Source of the DNA: Gammaproteobacteria bacterium
GTDB lineage: Bacteria > Pseudomonadota > Gammaproteobacteria > Xanthomonadales > Marinicellaceae
DNA length: 11,364 nt
Direction of reading: 5' to 3'
Assembly (NCBI GenBank): GCA_030426065.1
Contig: JAUHZH010000029.1
Span: 1 to 11,364, forward strand
Below are positions 1 to 8,118 of this stretch, piece by piece. Position 1 is the first letter of the stretch. The number at the start of each line of letters is the position of its first letter. Below the pieces are notes generated by a model. It ran no database searches. It had not been told where the DNA came from and saw nothing but the letters and a program-made list of their open reading frames with translations. Both the position numbers and the translations under genes were made by a program.

Positions 1-1353
1 CTCGTCCATACCGGGTAAGGGTTCATTGGTAACGCTGACCTCTAAGTTAAGTTGGGCGATGGCCTGGGTCATGTGGTTGAGCATGGCTTCCAATCGGTCA
101 CTTTGTTGAGACTGGCTGGTTTGTTGCGCTGTGGCATAAGACTGTGTCCAATCTTTCATCAGCTGGTGTAGTCCTGAGATTTGATTGGCAATCTTGGTCG
201 AACCATCGGCGTCATCTCCAGCCACGGCATTGCGGACACGGAACTCGGTTTTGATTTGTTCCCAACGGACGGCCTCTTGTTCTGTCAGTATGCCGCGCAA
301 TTCTTTCAGTTTGAGTAAGTTTTCTTCGGCACCTGTGGTCAGCAGCTGGGCTTCGCCGACATAATGGTCATCGATCAATTGTTCCAGCTCGTTGGCGTCC
401 ATCACTGCGACGATTTTTTCGGCCAGCTTGTTCATGTTGCGGTAACTGCCTTGCAGTTTGAATGGTGGTTCTTGGCGGTATTTGTCGTCCATGGCCGCCG
501 AGCGAATGTATTCCTGATTCACCTTCAAAATCACGTCTTGGACAGTGAACAGCAGCTTTAACACGGTGGTGATTTCATTGATTTCACTGCTGGCATAACT
601 GTGACTGAGGTCAGCCGTGGCGATTTCTTTGCCTTTGGCCATGTCCATCAACAAGTACAAGTCATTCAAATCACGCAAGGCCAATGGCGCCAAGACTTGA
701 TTCGACGTCATGGAGTTTTCAATGTAACTCATGCCAAAGACATCGTCTTGCCCACTGAGTACGTCACCAAGGTTATAAACATCAGCACGGTTGGCCAACA
801 TGTCGGGAATCTTGAACACTTCACCAGATTCTGTGTATGGGTTACCGGCCATGATGACGCAGAATTTTTTGCCGCGCAGGTCATAGGTTTTGCCCTGCCC
901 TTTGAACACGCCATCGATTTTTCTGGTGCCATCACACAAGGAGATGAACTTCTGCAAAAATTCTGGGTGGGTGTGTTGGATGTCATCCAGATAAAGCATC
1001 ACGTTGTTGCCCATTTCGAGTGCCAGGTTCAGTTTTTCCAGTTCTTGCGCTGCAGTCGTGTTGGGCGCGTTGCCTGGATCCAGTGACTTCACGTCATGAC
1101 CCAAAGAGGGACAATTGATTTTCATGAAATTCAAACCCAAACGATTCGCCGTGTATTCCATCAAGGTGGTCTTACCGTAGCCTGGTGGCGAAATCAGCAA
1201 CAGCAAGCCCATCAAGTCACTGCGCTTTTCCTGACCCAAGGCGCCCATTTGTTTCGCCAGGTTGTCGCCGATGATGGGCAGGTAGGCGTCGTTGATCAGG
1301 CGGTTTCTGACAAATGAAGACAGCGGTCGGGCTTTGAAAGTGTCAAGCGCCAT
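1..1353 (-). CDS. AAA+ ATPase module of the flotillin-associated 'DNA repair ATPase' (C-terminal part; runs off the left edge)
   Basis: The frame is open from 1527 through position 1 with no stop, so the C-terminus lies outside the window. I place the start at ATG 1353 because AAAGGAG lies four bases upstream. Counting from that ATG, 451 codons are present. An AAA+ core is plain: Walker A SPPGYGKT at residues 55-62, Walker B MLYLDD at 119-124, a sensor-1 stretch with MAGN at 168-171, and a likely arginine finger in LANRAD near 189. The segment after the core is helical and rich in Gln and Leu. The residues before ATG 1353 in the same frame (for example LLGEHGRIKDRTL, from 1509) also look like the family, so this was once the end of the protein encoded at 1437-4919. 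That protein now ends in another frame. The family sits beside flotillin and YqiJ genes; its 'DNA repair' name rests on annotation, and I know of no firm function. Identity as this AAA+ family is secure; translation as a separate chain is inferred. Confidence 0.8.
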   Translation of the reverse strand, partial: MALDTFKARPLSSFVRNRLINDAYLPIIGDNLAKQMGALGQEKRSDLMGLLLLISPPGYGKTTLMEYTANRLGLNFMKINCPSLGHDVKSLDPGNAPNTTAAQELEKLNLALEMGNNVMLYLDDIQHTHPEFLQKFISLCDGTRKIDGVFKGQGKTYDLRGKKFCVIMAGNPYTESGEVFKIPDMLANRADVYNLGDVLSGQDDVFGMSYIENSMTSNQVLAPLALRDLNDLYLLMDMAKGKEIATADLSHSYASSEINEITTVLKLLFTVQDVILKVNQEYIRSAAMDDKYRQEPPFKLQGSYRNMNKLAEKIVAVMDANELEQLIDDHYVGEAQLLTTGAEENLLKLKELRGILTEQEAVRWEQIKTEFRVRNAVAGDDADGSTKIANQISGLHQLMKDWTQSYATAQQTSQSQQSDRLEAMLNHMTQAIAQLNLEVSVTNEPLPGMDE

Positions 1354-1357
1354 TCGG

Positions 1358-1364
1358 CTCCTTT
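1358..1364 (-). promoter_or_regulatory. Shine-Dalgarno AAAGGAG before the AAA+ module start
   Basis: On the minus strand AAAGGAG is followed by CCGA and then ATG (1353). The match to the anti-Shine-Dalgarno is strong, though the spacing of four bases is on the short side. It lies 73 bases downstream of the stop of the N-terminal ATPase frame (1437), so it could support re-initiation on the AAA+ half. It may also be chance within codons for Gln-Arg-Ser. Confidence 0.4.
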
Positions 1365-1436
1365 GTGACTTCATCAATTGTTGTTTCAATTCTTTGAATC
1401 GTCGGTATTCCGGACGCACGGCTTGTTCAAAATGCG

Positions 1437-1527
1437 TCAGGCGTTCGATGAACTCGTCGAATTCAAATGACAATGTTCGGTCCTTGATTCGGCCGTGTTC
1501 ACCCAATAACTCAGTTGTTGCCACTGC
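1437..1527 (-). other. Frame junction between the two halves of the large ATPase
   Basis: Two minus-strand frames overlap here. The N-terminal frame runs to TGA at 1437-1439, and the AAA+ frame is open from just after TAA at 1528-1530. Moving from one to the other needs a -1 shift. The N-terminal frame looks family-like up to about WQQLSYWV. The AAA+ frame looks family-like from LLGEHGRIKDRTL, starting at 1509. The two stretches overlap in the DNA, so sequence normally lying between them may have been deleted. No canonical X-XXY-YYZ slippery heptamer is usable: T-TTG-GGT at about 1532-1538 would run straight into the TAA. Confidence 0.7.
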
Positions 1528-4500
1528 TTACCCAAATCATTCGATGCCGCTTGCAGGGATTGATCCAATGCCTTGTATTCGCCCACCGATTCGAGGTGTG
1601 ATTTCAACTGTTTTCTGAGTGCCACCGCGTGCTGCGTTACTGAGAACTTGGTCGCCGTACAGGGCTCCGGATTTTCCTGGCTCAAATGGTCAAATAAAAA
1701 TCGGGCCGCCCGATCTGACTGTTTCGCATCAAAGGGCAGCTGCTCATCTTCGATGAAGGCATCCAGTTCGGTTCTGAAAATCACCACCAAATCATCAATC
1801 ATGGACCGACTGCCCAAGGTTTGGGCGATTTTGGCGGCCGTTTGGGCCTGTTGGATGTGGTGCTGTTTTTGTTGTTTGTCTTTCAGTTGCACCCAAAAGG
1901 CACAAGCCAAGGCCCGGGCCGAGGGACTGTGCATCAACAATGGGGCTTTTTGCTGAGCGGAAAGCAATTGTTGTAACAACAATGTGGCGTCGTGGTCATG
2001 CACGCCTTTCTCATACCCTTCTTGGTACCTGGGACCAGCTTCGGCCTTGACCACATCTTCAAGCTCGGCATGTGACATCAGTGCCAAGGCGTCAACACCA
2101 TGGGGCAGTTCACCCTGTAATGCCATTTGGAACAAATCATAGGCCAGGTATTCAGCGCGGTAGACTTGGTCGTTTTCTGAAGCCATGGTTTGTTGCCAAA
2201 AATCACGGTATGACAACAGTGCTTCATTGTCCACGGTTTCATAATAATCGGTGCCAGAGAGGTGATAAACCAAGGCATCGTCTTTGGGCAGCAAGGTCAA
2301 ATCCAAAGCCTGGGTGTTGACGCTGAACCTGTGTTTGCCCAATTTGATGGCTTGACCACCGTCTTCAAAAATGTCCTTTTTGTCGCGCAAACTGCGAATG
2401 GCCTGTTCTTTAACAGCCTTCAGTTTGGCTTCCACATCATCGGCTTTGACGCTGTCATCCAACTCGCGCAATTGAGTCACCAAATCAGCCACTTTGTGGA
2501 CCATGGGATCTGATGAGTAATAGGTGTTGAGTTGGTCGGAATCTGTGAATTTTAAAGAGCGCCGCTCGATGCTTTGTAACACCCGGCTGGCGGCTGATTG
2601 GATCTGTTGAGCCTTGCGTTGGCGCTGATCAATCAGCTGCTGTTTGCGACTTTCAAATGTTTCGTGCAGCTCTTCCCGCTTGTTCAGAATTTCATCGAGG
2701 AACGATTCGTTTTCAGTGAACTGGCTTTCAACCTCTTCCAATTGGATCAACAAGCGTGCCAGTTGTTCATCACAGGCATCAGGTGTATCCGCCAAGGCCA
2801 CACCACTGGTGATGCTTTGCGACAACACGGCCAGTTGGGCTGCAAATTCTGCCACTGATTCTGTGGCTGACAATTCCTTGATGGTGAGTTTGGCGTGTGC
2901 TTTGGTTTGGTTGATGCGGCTGTACACTTTCGAAACCGACTCCAAAATGGCGGTTTTTTGCAAAGTGTCCTCGATTTCAAGGCCATTGATGACTTCTGAA
3001 AGTGCATCCAACCCCAGACTCATGTTGTCCAATGATTCCAGCAATGGCTTCAGGTCTTTGACCGTTTTCAAGGCACCGATTTTGTCATGCACTGAGGTCA
3101 CGACTTTGTCGTAGTGCTGCATCGCTTGACCTTGCGACAAGAACCGTATGGTTTTCTGCCCCAACACATCGATTTCATCGGCCACTTCCTGGCCCAAGGC
3201 ATCGACTTGGTCCAAGTCGATGTAACGGTACCCTTTCAGTGACAACAAATGGCCTTGCTGTTGTTTCAGTTTCAGAAGGCCATCAACGAAGGGCTCGGGT
3301 GTGTCCCAATTGGAGACATGGATGGTGCGCATCAAGGTTTTGAAGTCTTGCTGCGCATCTTTCAATGCTTTGGCTGAGGCTTGGTTGATAGAGCGAACTT
3401 TTTCGAACTCATCCAGAACCAGTTCTGCAGTTTCACCAATGGTTTTCAGCTGCCCTGAGAAACCACCCAAGGCATCACTTTCCATCCAGTAATAGCCATC
3501 CAACACCCTTTGGATGTTTTTGATCAGGTCCTCGTAAACCAGCACGCTTGCTTCTTGTTCACTGATCAGCTTTGACAAGGTGTACAGCTCAGAAATGCCT
3601 TGCACCAATTCAGCATTGCCAATGGTGCTGAGTTCAGACTGGTCTTCTGGCTGGCTGCTGGCATATTCGTCACTGGTGAATGGGGTTTGCCAAATTTGCA
3701 TCGGGTGGATGCGTGACGGTTCATTGGACTCTGATCGAAAAATGATCATCTTGCCATCATCGAACAGCGAGTAACCATGGCCAAAAATCGGTGGCTGCAA
3801 TGATTTGGTGATCATGTTGTAAGAATACAAAGCAAACCGGCCTTCGGTGTGCTCATAAAACACATACAGCACGTCTTCACCATTGGGCGAATTCCAGCGC
3901 CGCTTGAATCGCAAACCATCGGTGTTTTCCGCAAAGACTTTGGACTCTCCCGATTGGAGGTAATAACCGCCTGGGAAGATGATGCCATGGTCATTGGGCA
4001 ATTGCACACAGGCATGGGCCAATGCATCCACCCGCTGGACGTCGTGGTTGCGCGTGTTGAATATGTAATGACGCCATTCCTCTTCCTTGTAAGGCAGGAT
4101 TTTCAATAAAATCAGGCCGTGCACTTGGGCATAAAATATGTCTGCATCTTCAAGTGATTGGTTGGGTTCTTCAACAGGCTCACGGTAAATCCCTTCCCCG
4201 TCTTCGGTGTTGTCTTCGACCTTGATGGTCAAATCTCCGCCCACGGTTTCGACAAACACCTCATCCAATATATTGACATGCGGGTGGCGGCCATGAACAA
4301 ATTGATCACGAGAGGCTTTGTGCCATTCAAAGTCATAGGGAGGCGGCAATTCAATGTCACGCTCACCGCGGTCATCGATGTATTTGACCGTGTTCTTTTC
4401 AATGCCCCATCGGAACACCCGGATGTCGCCGATTTTTTCACCAATTTGAAAGGCTGCCAGCAATTTTTGGTGCACCACACGGAGTTGAATCAACTCCGCT

Positions 4501-4919
4501 TTTTTGTAGTAATTGTACAGTTCACCAAATTGTTTGACGAACAGGGGGTCGTCAAGAAAACTGCCTTTGATCGGCTCAGGTTTGACTGTGAATTGGCCTT
4601 CATCTTTTTGCAGCGCATACAGCGCAAACACATCACTGACATGGGTTTCTTGTTTCAAACCCATGAACACATTGTAACCAAACAGCAAATGGCCATTGAT
4701 GCGGACCATGTCCCTCGGCGTGCAATTGTTCTCGGTACGTACCCGGACCCGGTCAATCACTTCCAATGCGGTTTGGCCAAAGGCTTCTTGCCGCATTTGG
4801 TTGAGGTTGACAATGCTTTGCTCTAACTGTTTGTTTTGTTCTTCAAGGCGTTTGCGGATGACTTCGTAGGAGCCACCAGATGCCACCGCCTGGTTGATGG
4901 TTGTGTTGTTCTCAGCCAT
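1437..4919 (-). CDS. Flotillin-associated 'DNA repair ATPase', N-terminal DUF3686-type region without its AAA+ domain
   Basis: This frame encodes 1160 residues from ATG 4919, preceded by AGGGA at a good distance; a TTG 24 bases upstream is a poorer choice. A short coiled coil occupies about residues 18-45. The family hallmarks follow: RTENNCTPRD at 61-70 and LLFGYNVFMGL at 78-88. Then comes a long beta-rich stretch to about 430, with segments such as DDGKMIIFRSESNEP that suggest propeller-like repeats. After that the protein is largely helical, with a marked coiled coil around 740-800 (REELHETFESRKQQLIDQRQ). I recall DUF3686 as the Pfam name of the N-terminal region, usually found with an AAA domain in proteins of about 1600-1750 residues. 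Here the frame closes before the AAA+ core, which continues in the next frame. Without that module it has no visible nucleotide-binding motif. It follows the flotillin gene by 72 bases and is probably cotranscribed. The family assignment is strong; the cellular role is not established. Confidence 0.85.
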   Translation of the reverse strand: MAENNTTINQAVASGGSYEVIRKRLEEQNKQLEQSIVNLNQMRQEAFGQTALEVIDRVRVRTENNCTPRDMVRINGHLLFGYNVFMGLKQETHVSDVFALYALQKDEGQFTVKPEPIKGSFLDDPLFVKQFGELYNYYKKAELIQLRVVHQKLLAAFQIGEKIGDIRVFRWGIEKNTVKYIDDRGERDIELPPPYDFEWHKASRDQFVHGRHPHVNILDEVFVETVGGDLTIKVEDNTEDGEGIYREPVEEPNQSLEDADIFYAQVHGLILLKILPYKEEEWRHYIFNTRNHDVQRVDALAHACVQLPNDHGIIFPGGYYLQSGESKVFAENTDGLRFKRRWNSPNGEDVLYVFYEHTEGRFALYSYNMITKSLQPPIFGHGYSLFDDGKMIIFRSESNEPSRIHPMQIWQTPFTSDEYASSQPEDQSELSTIGNAELVQGISELYTLSKLISEQEASVLVYEDLIKNIQRVLDGYYWMESDALGGFSGQLKTIGETAELVLDEFEKVRSINQASAKALKDAQQDFKTLMRTIHVSNWDTPEPFVDGLLKLKQQQGHLLSLKGYRYIDLDQVDALGQEVADEIDVLGQKTIRFLSQGQAMQHYDKVVTSVHDKIGALKTVKDLKPLLESLDNMSLGLDALSEVINGLEIEDTLQKTAILESVSKVYSRINQTKAHAKLTIKELSATESVAEFAAQLAVLSQSITSGVALADTPDACDEQLARLLIQLEEVESQFTENESFLDEILNKREELHETFESRKQQLIDQRQRKAQQIQSAASRVLQSIERRSLKFTDSDQLNTYYSSDPMVHKVADLVTQLRELDDSVKADDVEAKLKAVKEQAIRSLRDKKDIFEDGGQAIKLGKHRFSVNTQALDLTLLPKDDALVYHLSGTDYYETVDNEALLSYRDFWQQTMASENDQVYRAEYLAYDLFQMALQGELPHGVDALALMSHAELEDVVKAEAGPRYQEGYEKGVHDHDATLLLQQLLSAQQKAPLLMHSPSARALACAFWVQLKDKQQKQHHIQQAQTAAKIAQTLGSRSMIDDLVVIFRTELDAFIEDEQLPFDAKQSDRAARFLFDHLSQENPEPCTATKFSVTQHAVALRKQLKSHLESVGEYKALDQSLQAASNDLGKQWQQLSYWVNTAESRTEHCHLNSTSSSNA

Positions 4920-4943
4920 TAGATTTCCCTGTGTTGTGATCAA

Positions 4944-4965
4944 GCGGGGCCATTACCAGCCCCGC
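4944..4965 (-). other. GC-rich hairpin between flotillin and ATPase genes
   Basis: GCGGGGC at 4944-4950 and GCCCCGC at 4959-4965 form a perfect 7-bp stem around an 8-base loop, 25 bases upstream of the ATPase ATG. No T-run follows on the minus strand, so it is not a classical intrinsic terminator. It could stabilise the upstream flotillin message, mark a processing point, or reduce translation of the ATPase. Confidence 0.5.
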
Positions 4966-4991
4966 CACTTCAAACATGCTTAACTCAATGT

Positions 4992-7031
4992 TCAGCTTTC
5001 GGCATCATCATTGTCGTCATTGCGCGTCAGTTTTTTGATCATCTGGGTGACCATGTCTTTGTCAAACTTTTGACCGCCGCCCAGGCTCATCACTTTCTTG
5101 ATCGCTGCTTGCAACACATCACTTTTGCCAATGGCACCATCAACGGCTTTGCCCACCGCCAGTGAACTCATGAATTTCTCCAAGAAGTCACCGTTGCCAC
5201 CGACGATGTCGATGTTGGCTTCTTTCAAAGCTTCTGCCAACACTTTGGCTTGTGTTTCGGCGATGCCGATGTTGCCCTCAATGGCTTTCATGTTCTCAAC
5301 ATGCGACATGTCCAGACCCATGCGGAATTCTTCGTGCTCGCGCACTTTGTCATCCATGGTCGACAAGGCCGCAAATTTCTCTTTCAAACCTTTGGCTTCG
5401 GCCGCATAACGTTGTTCGATCACTTGCGCTTCGGCTCGACCACGCTCTTGGATGGCTTCGGCTTCGGCCACCTGAATCTTCACGGCGACCATGGCTTGTT
5501 GCTCTTCACCTTGTGCATCGGCTTCTTTGACTCGGACATTGGCCATGCCAATTTCTTCGGCACCGGCTGCTTCGGCTTTCATTTTGCTTGACAGCACGGC
5601 CGCTTCGGCTTCACCTTGTTTCTGGTTGGCCACTGCTTTGGCTTCAATCACTTGGGCTTCTGCCAAACCAGCTGCTGCCACTTCTTCTCTGACACCTTCC
5701 GCCAAACGGATCTTGGCATCGGCTTCTTTGGCAGCTGACTCTCTCGCCGCTTCTGCCAAGGTGATGCGTTCGCTGGCTTTGTGCTTGGCTGCCGCTTCTT
5801 GAGCTTCCGCGGCTTTGATCTCACGAACCAGCTCTTGCTCGGCTTGAGACTCGGCCATGATGACTTGCGCTTTTTTGTTGCGGATGGCTTCCTCAACCAC
5901 GCGCAACTCGTTGATTTGCTCTTCTTGTTCGGCCACGGTTTTTTCTACCGCAATGCGTTCTCTGACCACATCAGCGATGTTCTTTTTCTCAACTTCGATG
6001 TCTTTTTCTTTGTTGATTTCTTGCAAAGCGACTTCGCGTTCACGGCCCACGATTTCCAGCTGTCTGACCTTGACCACTTTCTCTTCTTCAATGGCCACAG
6101 CACGTTGGCGGTTGTTCGCTGCGACTTCGACTTCGCGCATTTTGTTTTCTTCCAACACCATCACTTCTTGTTCGGTGGCGATGCGGGCGGTTTCTGATTT
6201 CAAGCGTTCTTCGCTTTCGATTTTTTCTTTCTCAGCCAACTCACGGGCCTTGACCGAAGCGATTTCGCGTTGTTGCCTGGCTTCAGCGTCGGCTTCAATG
6301 CGTTCCAACTCCAAAATACGCTCGCGGGCTTCCACGTCGCGCTTTTTGATCTTGGTCTCTTCTTCACGAACGAATTCATTGGTCAAAATGTGCTGTGCTG
6401 TGGTCAACTCGGTGATCTTGCGGATACCTTGTGCATCCAAAATGTTGTTCTCATCCAATGAACTGATCGGCGTTTGCTCTAAGTAGTCAATTGCCGCATC
6501 TTCCAGAACATAACCGTTCAAATCCTTACCAATCACTTGAATGATTTCGTCACGGAATCGGTCACGCTCCTCGTACAACTCTTCGAATTCCAGTTTTTTA
6601 CCCACCGTTTTCAGTGCTTCAGAAAACTTGGCATTGAACAATTCTTCAATGGTCTCTTGTTTCGATGCACGGTCACAACCAATCGCCTGTGCCACTTTCA
6701 AAACGTCTTCCTTGGTCTTGTTGACCCGCACGAAGAACGTCACCTTGATGTCGGCACGGATGTTGTCCTTACAGATCAAACCATCTTGTGCCCGACGATC
6801 GATTTCGATGGTCTTCAATGAAATGTTCATGAATTCCTTTTTGTGAATCACTGGCCAAACGGTTCGGCCTGTGAACGTCACCTCAGGGACTTCTTTCATG
6901 GTGTTGACGATCATGGCCTGCCCTTGCTCGACTTTTTGATAGAACTTCATCACTATCAATGCCAAGCCAATGACGGCCAGTAAAACGACGCCTGCCCAAG
7001 TGGCGATGGCTATCAAAAGATCACTGCTCAT
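4992..7031 (-). CDS. Flotillin-like SPFH/band 7 protein (YqiK-like)
   Basis: The product has 679 residues and starts at ATG 7031, with AAGGAG eight bases upstream. One membrane segment at about residues 4-28 anchors it, and the rest would face the cytoplasm as in bacterial flotillins. An SPFH/band 7 domain covers about 32-205 and includes LICKDNIRADIKVTFFVRV and a closing NILDAQGIRKITEL. A very long charged coiled coil follows (about 218-580), with Glu-Ala-rich repeats such as AEAEAIQERGRAEAQVIEQR typical of flotillins. A small C-terminal domain (about 590-679) holds ALKEANIDIVGG. From memory E. coli YqiK is about 550 residues, so this coiled coil is longer. Such proteins oligomerise and organise membrane microdomains. 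The YqiJ-like gene precedes it and the large ATPase follows, a recurrent trio. The frame is intact, unlike those of both partners. Confidence 0.93.
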   Translation of the reverse strand: MSSDLLIAIATWAGVVLLAVIGLALIVMKFYQKVEQGQAMIVNTMKEVPEVTFTGRTVWPVIHKKEFMNISLKTIEIDRRAQDGLICKDNIRADIKVTFFVRVNKTKEDVLKVAQAIGCDRASKQETIEELFNAKFSEALKTVGKKLEFEELYEERDRFRDEIIQVIGKDLNGYVLEDAAIDYLEQTPISSLDENNILDAQGIRKITELTTAQHILTNEFVREEETKIKKRDVEARERILELERIEADAEARQQREIASVKARELAEKEKIESEERLKSETARIATEQEVMVLEENKMREVEVAANNRQRAVAIEEEKVVKVRQLEIVGREREVALQEINKEKDIEVEKKNIADVVRERIAVEKTVAEQEEQINELRVVEEAIRNKKAQVIMAESQAEQELVREIKAAEAQEAAAKHKASERITLAEAARESAAKEADAKIRLAEGVREEVAAAGLAEAQVIEAKAVANQKQGEAEAAVLSSKMKAEAAGAEEIGMANVRVKEADAQGEEQQAMVAVKIQVAEAEAIQERGRAEAQVIEQRYAAEAKGLKEKFAALSTMDDKVREHEEFRMGLDMSHVENMKAIEGNIGIAETQAKVLAEALKEANIDIVGGNGDFLEKFMSSLAVGKAVDGAIGKSDVLQAAIKKVMSLGGGQKFDKDMVTQMIKKLTRNDDNDDAES

Positions 7032-7078
7032 TTTTTACGCTCCTTATTTTCATAACTACTTATTATTTATCTCGTGTT

Positions 7079-7109
7079 TCAACTGACATTCGATTCAGTT
7101 GATTTTTTT
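7079..7109 (+). terminator. Hairpin plus T-run, terminator-like for plus-strand (antisense) transcription
   Basis: TCAACTGA at 7079-7086 and TCAGTTGA at 7095-7102 form a perfect 8-bp stem around an 8-base loop, followed on the plus strand by seven Ts at 7103-7109. That is the form of an intrinsic terminator, though all neighbouring genes read the other way. On the minus strand the stem carries the stop codon of the YqiJ-like gene and is preceded by seven As, with no U-tract after it. It might block antisense transcription or act as an mRNA hairpin between two operon genes. Confidence 0.4.
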
Positions 7110-7756
7110 AATTTGATAACAACCTTCCGCTTCGTCGTATGACACCAACATCACGCTGTCCCCTTTTTTGATCCCATAGGCCACGTCTGCCCTGACATCG
7201 AATAACATCCCCGCACCACCGTCTTCGTACTCGGCTTGCCCAAAATCGCTGGTGACATGGCCTGATTTCACCACACACACCTTACCGACAAATGACGATT
7301 TCTCAGCAGCTGTGTAAGACTTGAACATGCTTTTCATCGGTTTGAAGGCAAAGACAAAACCAAAGCCAATACCAACCAGGCGGTGTTCAATAACGTTAAT
7401 AGCCATCCCCAGGAAACCAAGGACAATGTCACCGAAGTGAACAAATAACACAGCAGCCAGGCCGATGCGATCCAAACCGACATCACCACGGTGAAGGGCA
7501 CGCCATTCAGGCCCCACTTCACCATGAATCCAGCCAAGCCACTCAATCCTTCGGCGTCACCATCGACATCGAAACCTGAGCCGGCATTGATGTCTGCATC
7601 GACGTCGACATCCACGTCTACGTCAGCATCGACATCCAACATGTCGATGTCCAAAGCACCCAGCATGGCCAGCAACCAATACAAAATCACAATGGCCATC
7701 AAAAAGGTGTACACAATCACTGGAAAGCTGGTGCTGATGGTTAAAAATTGTTCCAT
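7095..7756 (-). pseudogene. YqiJ-like membrane protein with C-terminal OB-fold, frameshifted
   Basis: The N-terminal frame starts at ATG 7756, after GGAG, and stops at 7334 (140 residues). It has a membrane segment at about 12-34, an Asp-rich stretch at 35-68, and membrane segments at about 87-108 and 113-136. The C-terminal frame, shifted by -1, ends at 7095. It carries the soluble part from FAFKPMKSMF onwards, including SSFVGKVCVV, DFGQAEYEDGGAGM and the final KKGDSVMLVSYDEAEGCY, which matches the NfeD/YqiJ type of OB-fold. Adding one T to the T4 run at 7356-7359 would join them as LVFVFAFKPMKSMF and give about 220 residues, near the size I recall for the family. As written, the membrane part lacks its OB-fold. 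A GTG at 7762 overlapping the upstream stop is another possible start. The gene precedes the flotillin gene, its usual partner. Family identity is fairly sure; whether the break is biological is open. Confidence 0.75.
7553..7654 (-). repeat. Asp-Val/Asp-Ala repeat tract in the YqiJ-like gene
   Basis: Codons for alternating Asp and a small or hydrophobic residue (ADVDVDVDVDAD, then FDVDGDAEG) form short six-base-period repeats, densest at about 7590-7650. The stretch links the first and second membrane segments. I recall similar Asp-rich linkers in relatives, so it is probably a family trait. The strong negative charge could bind divalent cations, but nothing here proves it. Confidence 0.6.
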
Positions 7757-7758
7757 GG

Positions 7759-8112
7759 TCACTCCACTAAATCTTGTTTTCTGACATGAGCCACCAACAT
7801 TTCTGCAGCCCGGCGTTTGATGGCCACCGCGTCGGCGGCATCCAAATCATAATGTTCAGCCAAATAAGCCAAGTCTTCGTCTGACAGCGACACCGACAAC
7901 CTCACCCTTTTGGGCTTTTTGTTCACCGCCAAACCCAAGATCTGCCTGATCCGATCAGAAGGGTTCAGGTTCTGATCCAATGCTTCCTTGCGAATCACGT
8001 ACTGCACCTGTTCACCCAAATCGAAGGCCACTTGTGTGGCTTTGATGGCCTTTTTTTCAGCACCCCACTTGGCGGCAATTCTGTCGGGGCCTTTGCGTTT
8101 GTCAGCACACAT
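7759..8112 (-). CDS. Small ribbon-helix-helix-like protein of unknown function
   Basis: The product has 117 residues and starts at ATG 8112, with AAGGA about ten bases upstream inside the last codons of the previous gene. The intergenic gap is six bases and the stop abuts the YqiJ-like start, so translation is probably coupled. The N-terminus is basic (CADKRKGPDR). Two stretches have a strand-helix-helix look: VQYVIRKEALDQNLNPSDRI at about 36-55 and RVRLSVSLSDEDLAYLAEHY at about 69-88, the second followed by a basic helix. That is the pattern of ribbon-helix-helix DNA-binding proteins, possibly in tandem, but no confirmed family comes to mind. A regulatory role, perhaps on the repeat operator at 9124-9154, is a guess. 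It could equally be a structural partner of the membrane proteins. Confidence 0.7.
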   Translation of the reverse strand: MCADKRKGPDRIAAKWGAEKKAIKATQVAFDLGEQVQYVIRKEALDQNLNPSDRIRQILGLAVNKKPKRVRLSVSLSDEDLAYLAEHYDLDAADAVAIKRRAAEMLVAHVRKQDLVE

Positions 8113-8118
8113 GACTGA

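Noticed and set aside
364..1317. Plus-strand open frames across the left end (for example 601-1086)
   Set aside because: They lie opposite the AAA+ coding frame, whose Walker and sensor motifs are unmistakable, and show no start signals or family likeness.
1528..1540. T-TTG-GGT as a programmed -1 frameshift site in the ATPase
   Set aside because: It has the X-XXY-YYZ form, but a -1 slip there reads TTT GGG TAA and stops at once, so it cannot give the AAA+ half.
4158..4826. A 222-codon plus-strand open frame
   Set aside because: It is antisense to a well-supported conserved part of the large ATPase and has no convincing ribosome site.
5250..6846. Several plus-strand open frames opposite the flotillin gene
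   Set aside because: The Glu/Ala/Lys-rich coiled coil leaves its complement free of stops and rich in Ser/Phe/Leu, which explains these frames.
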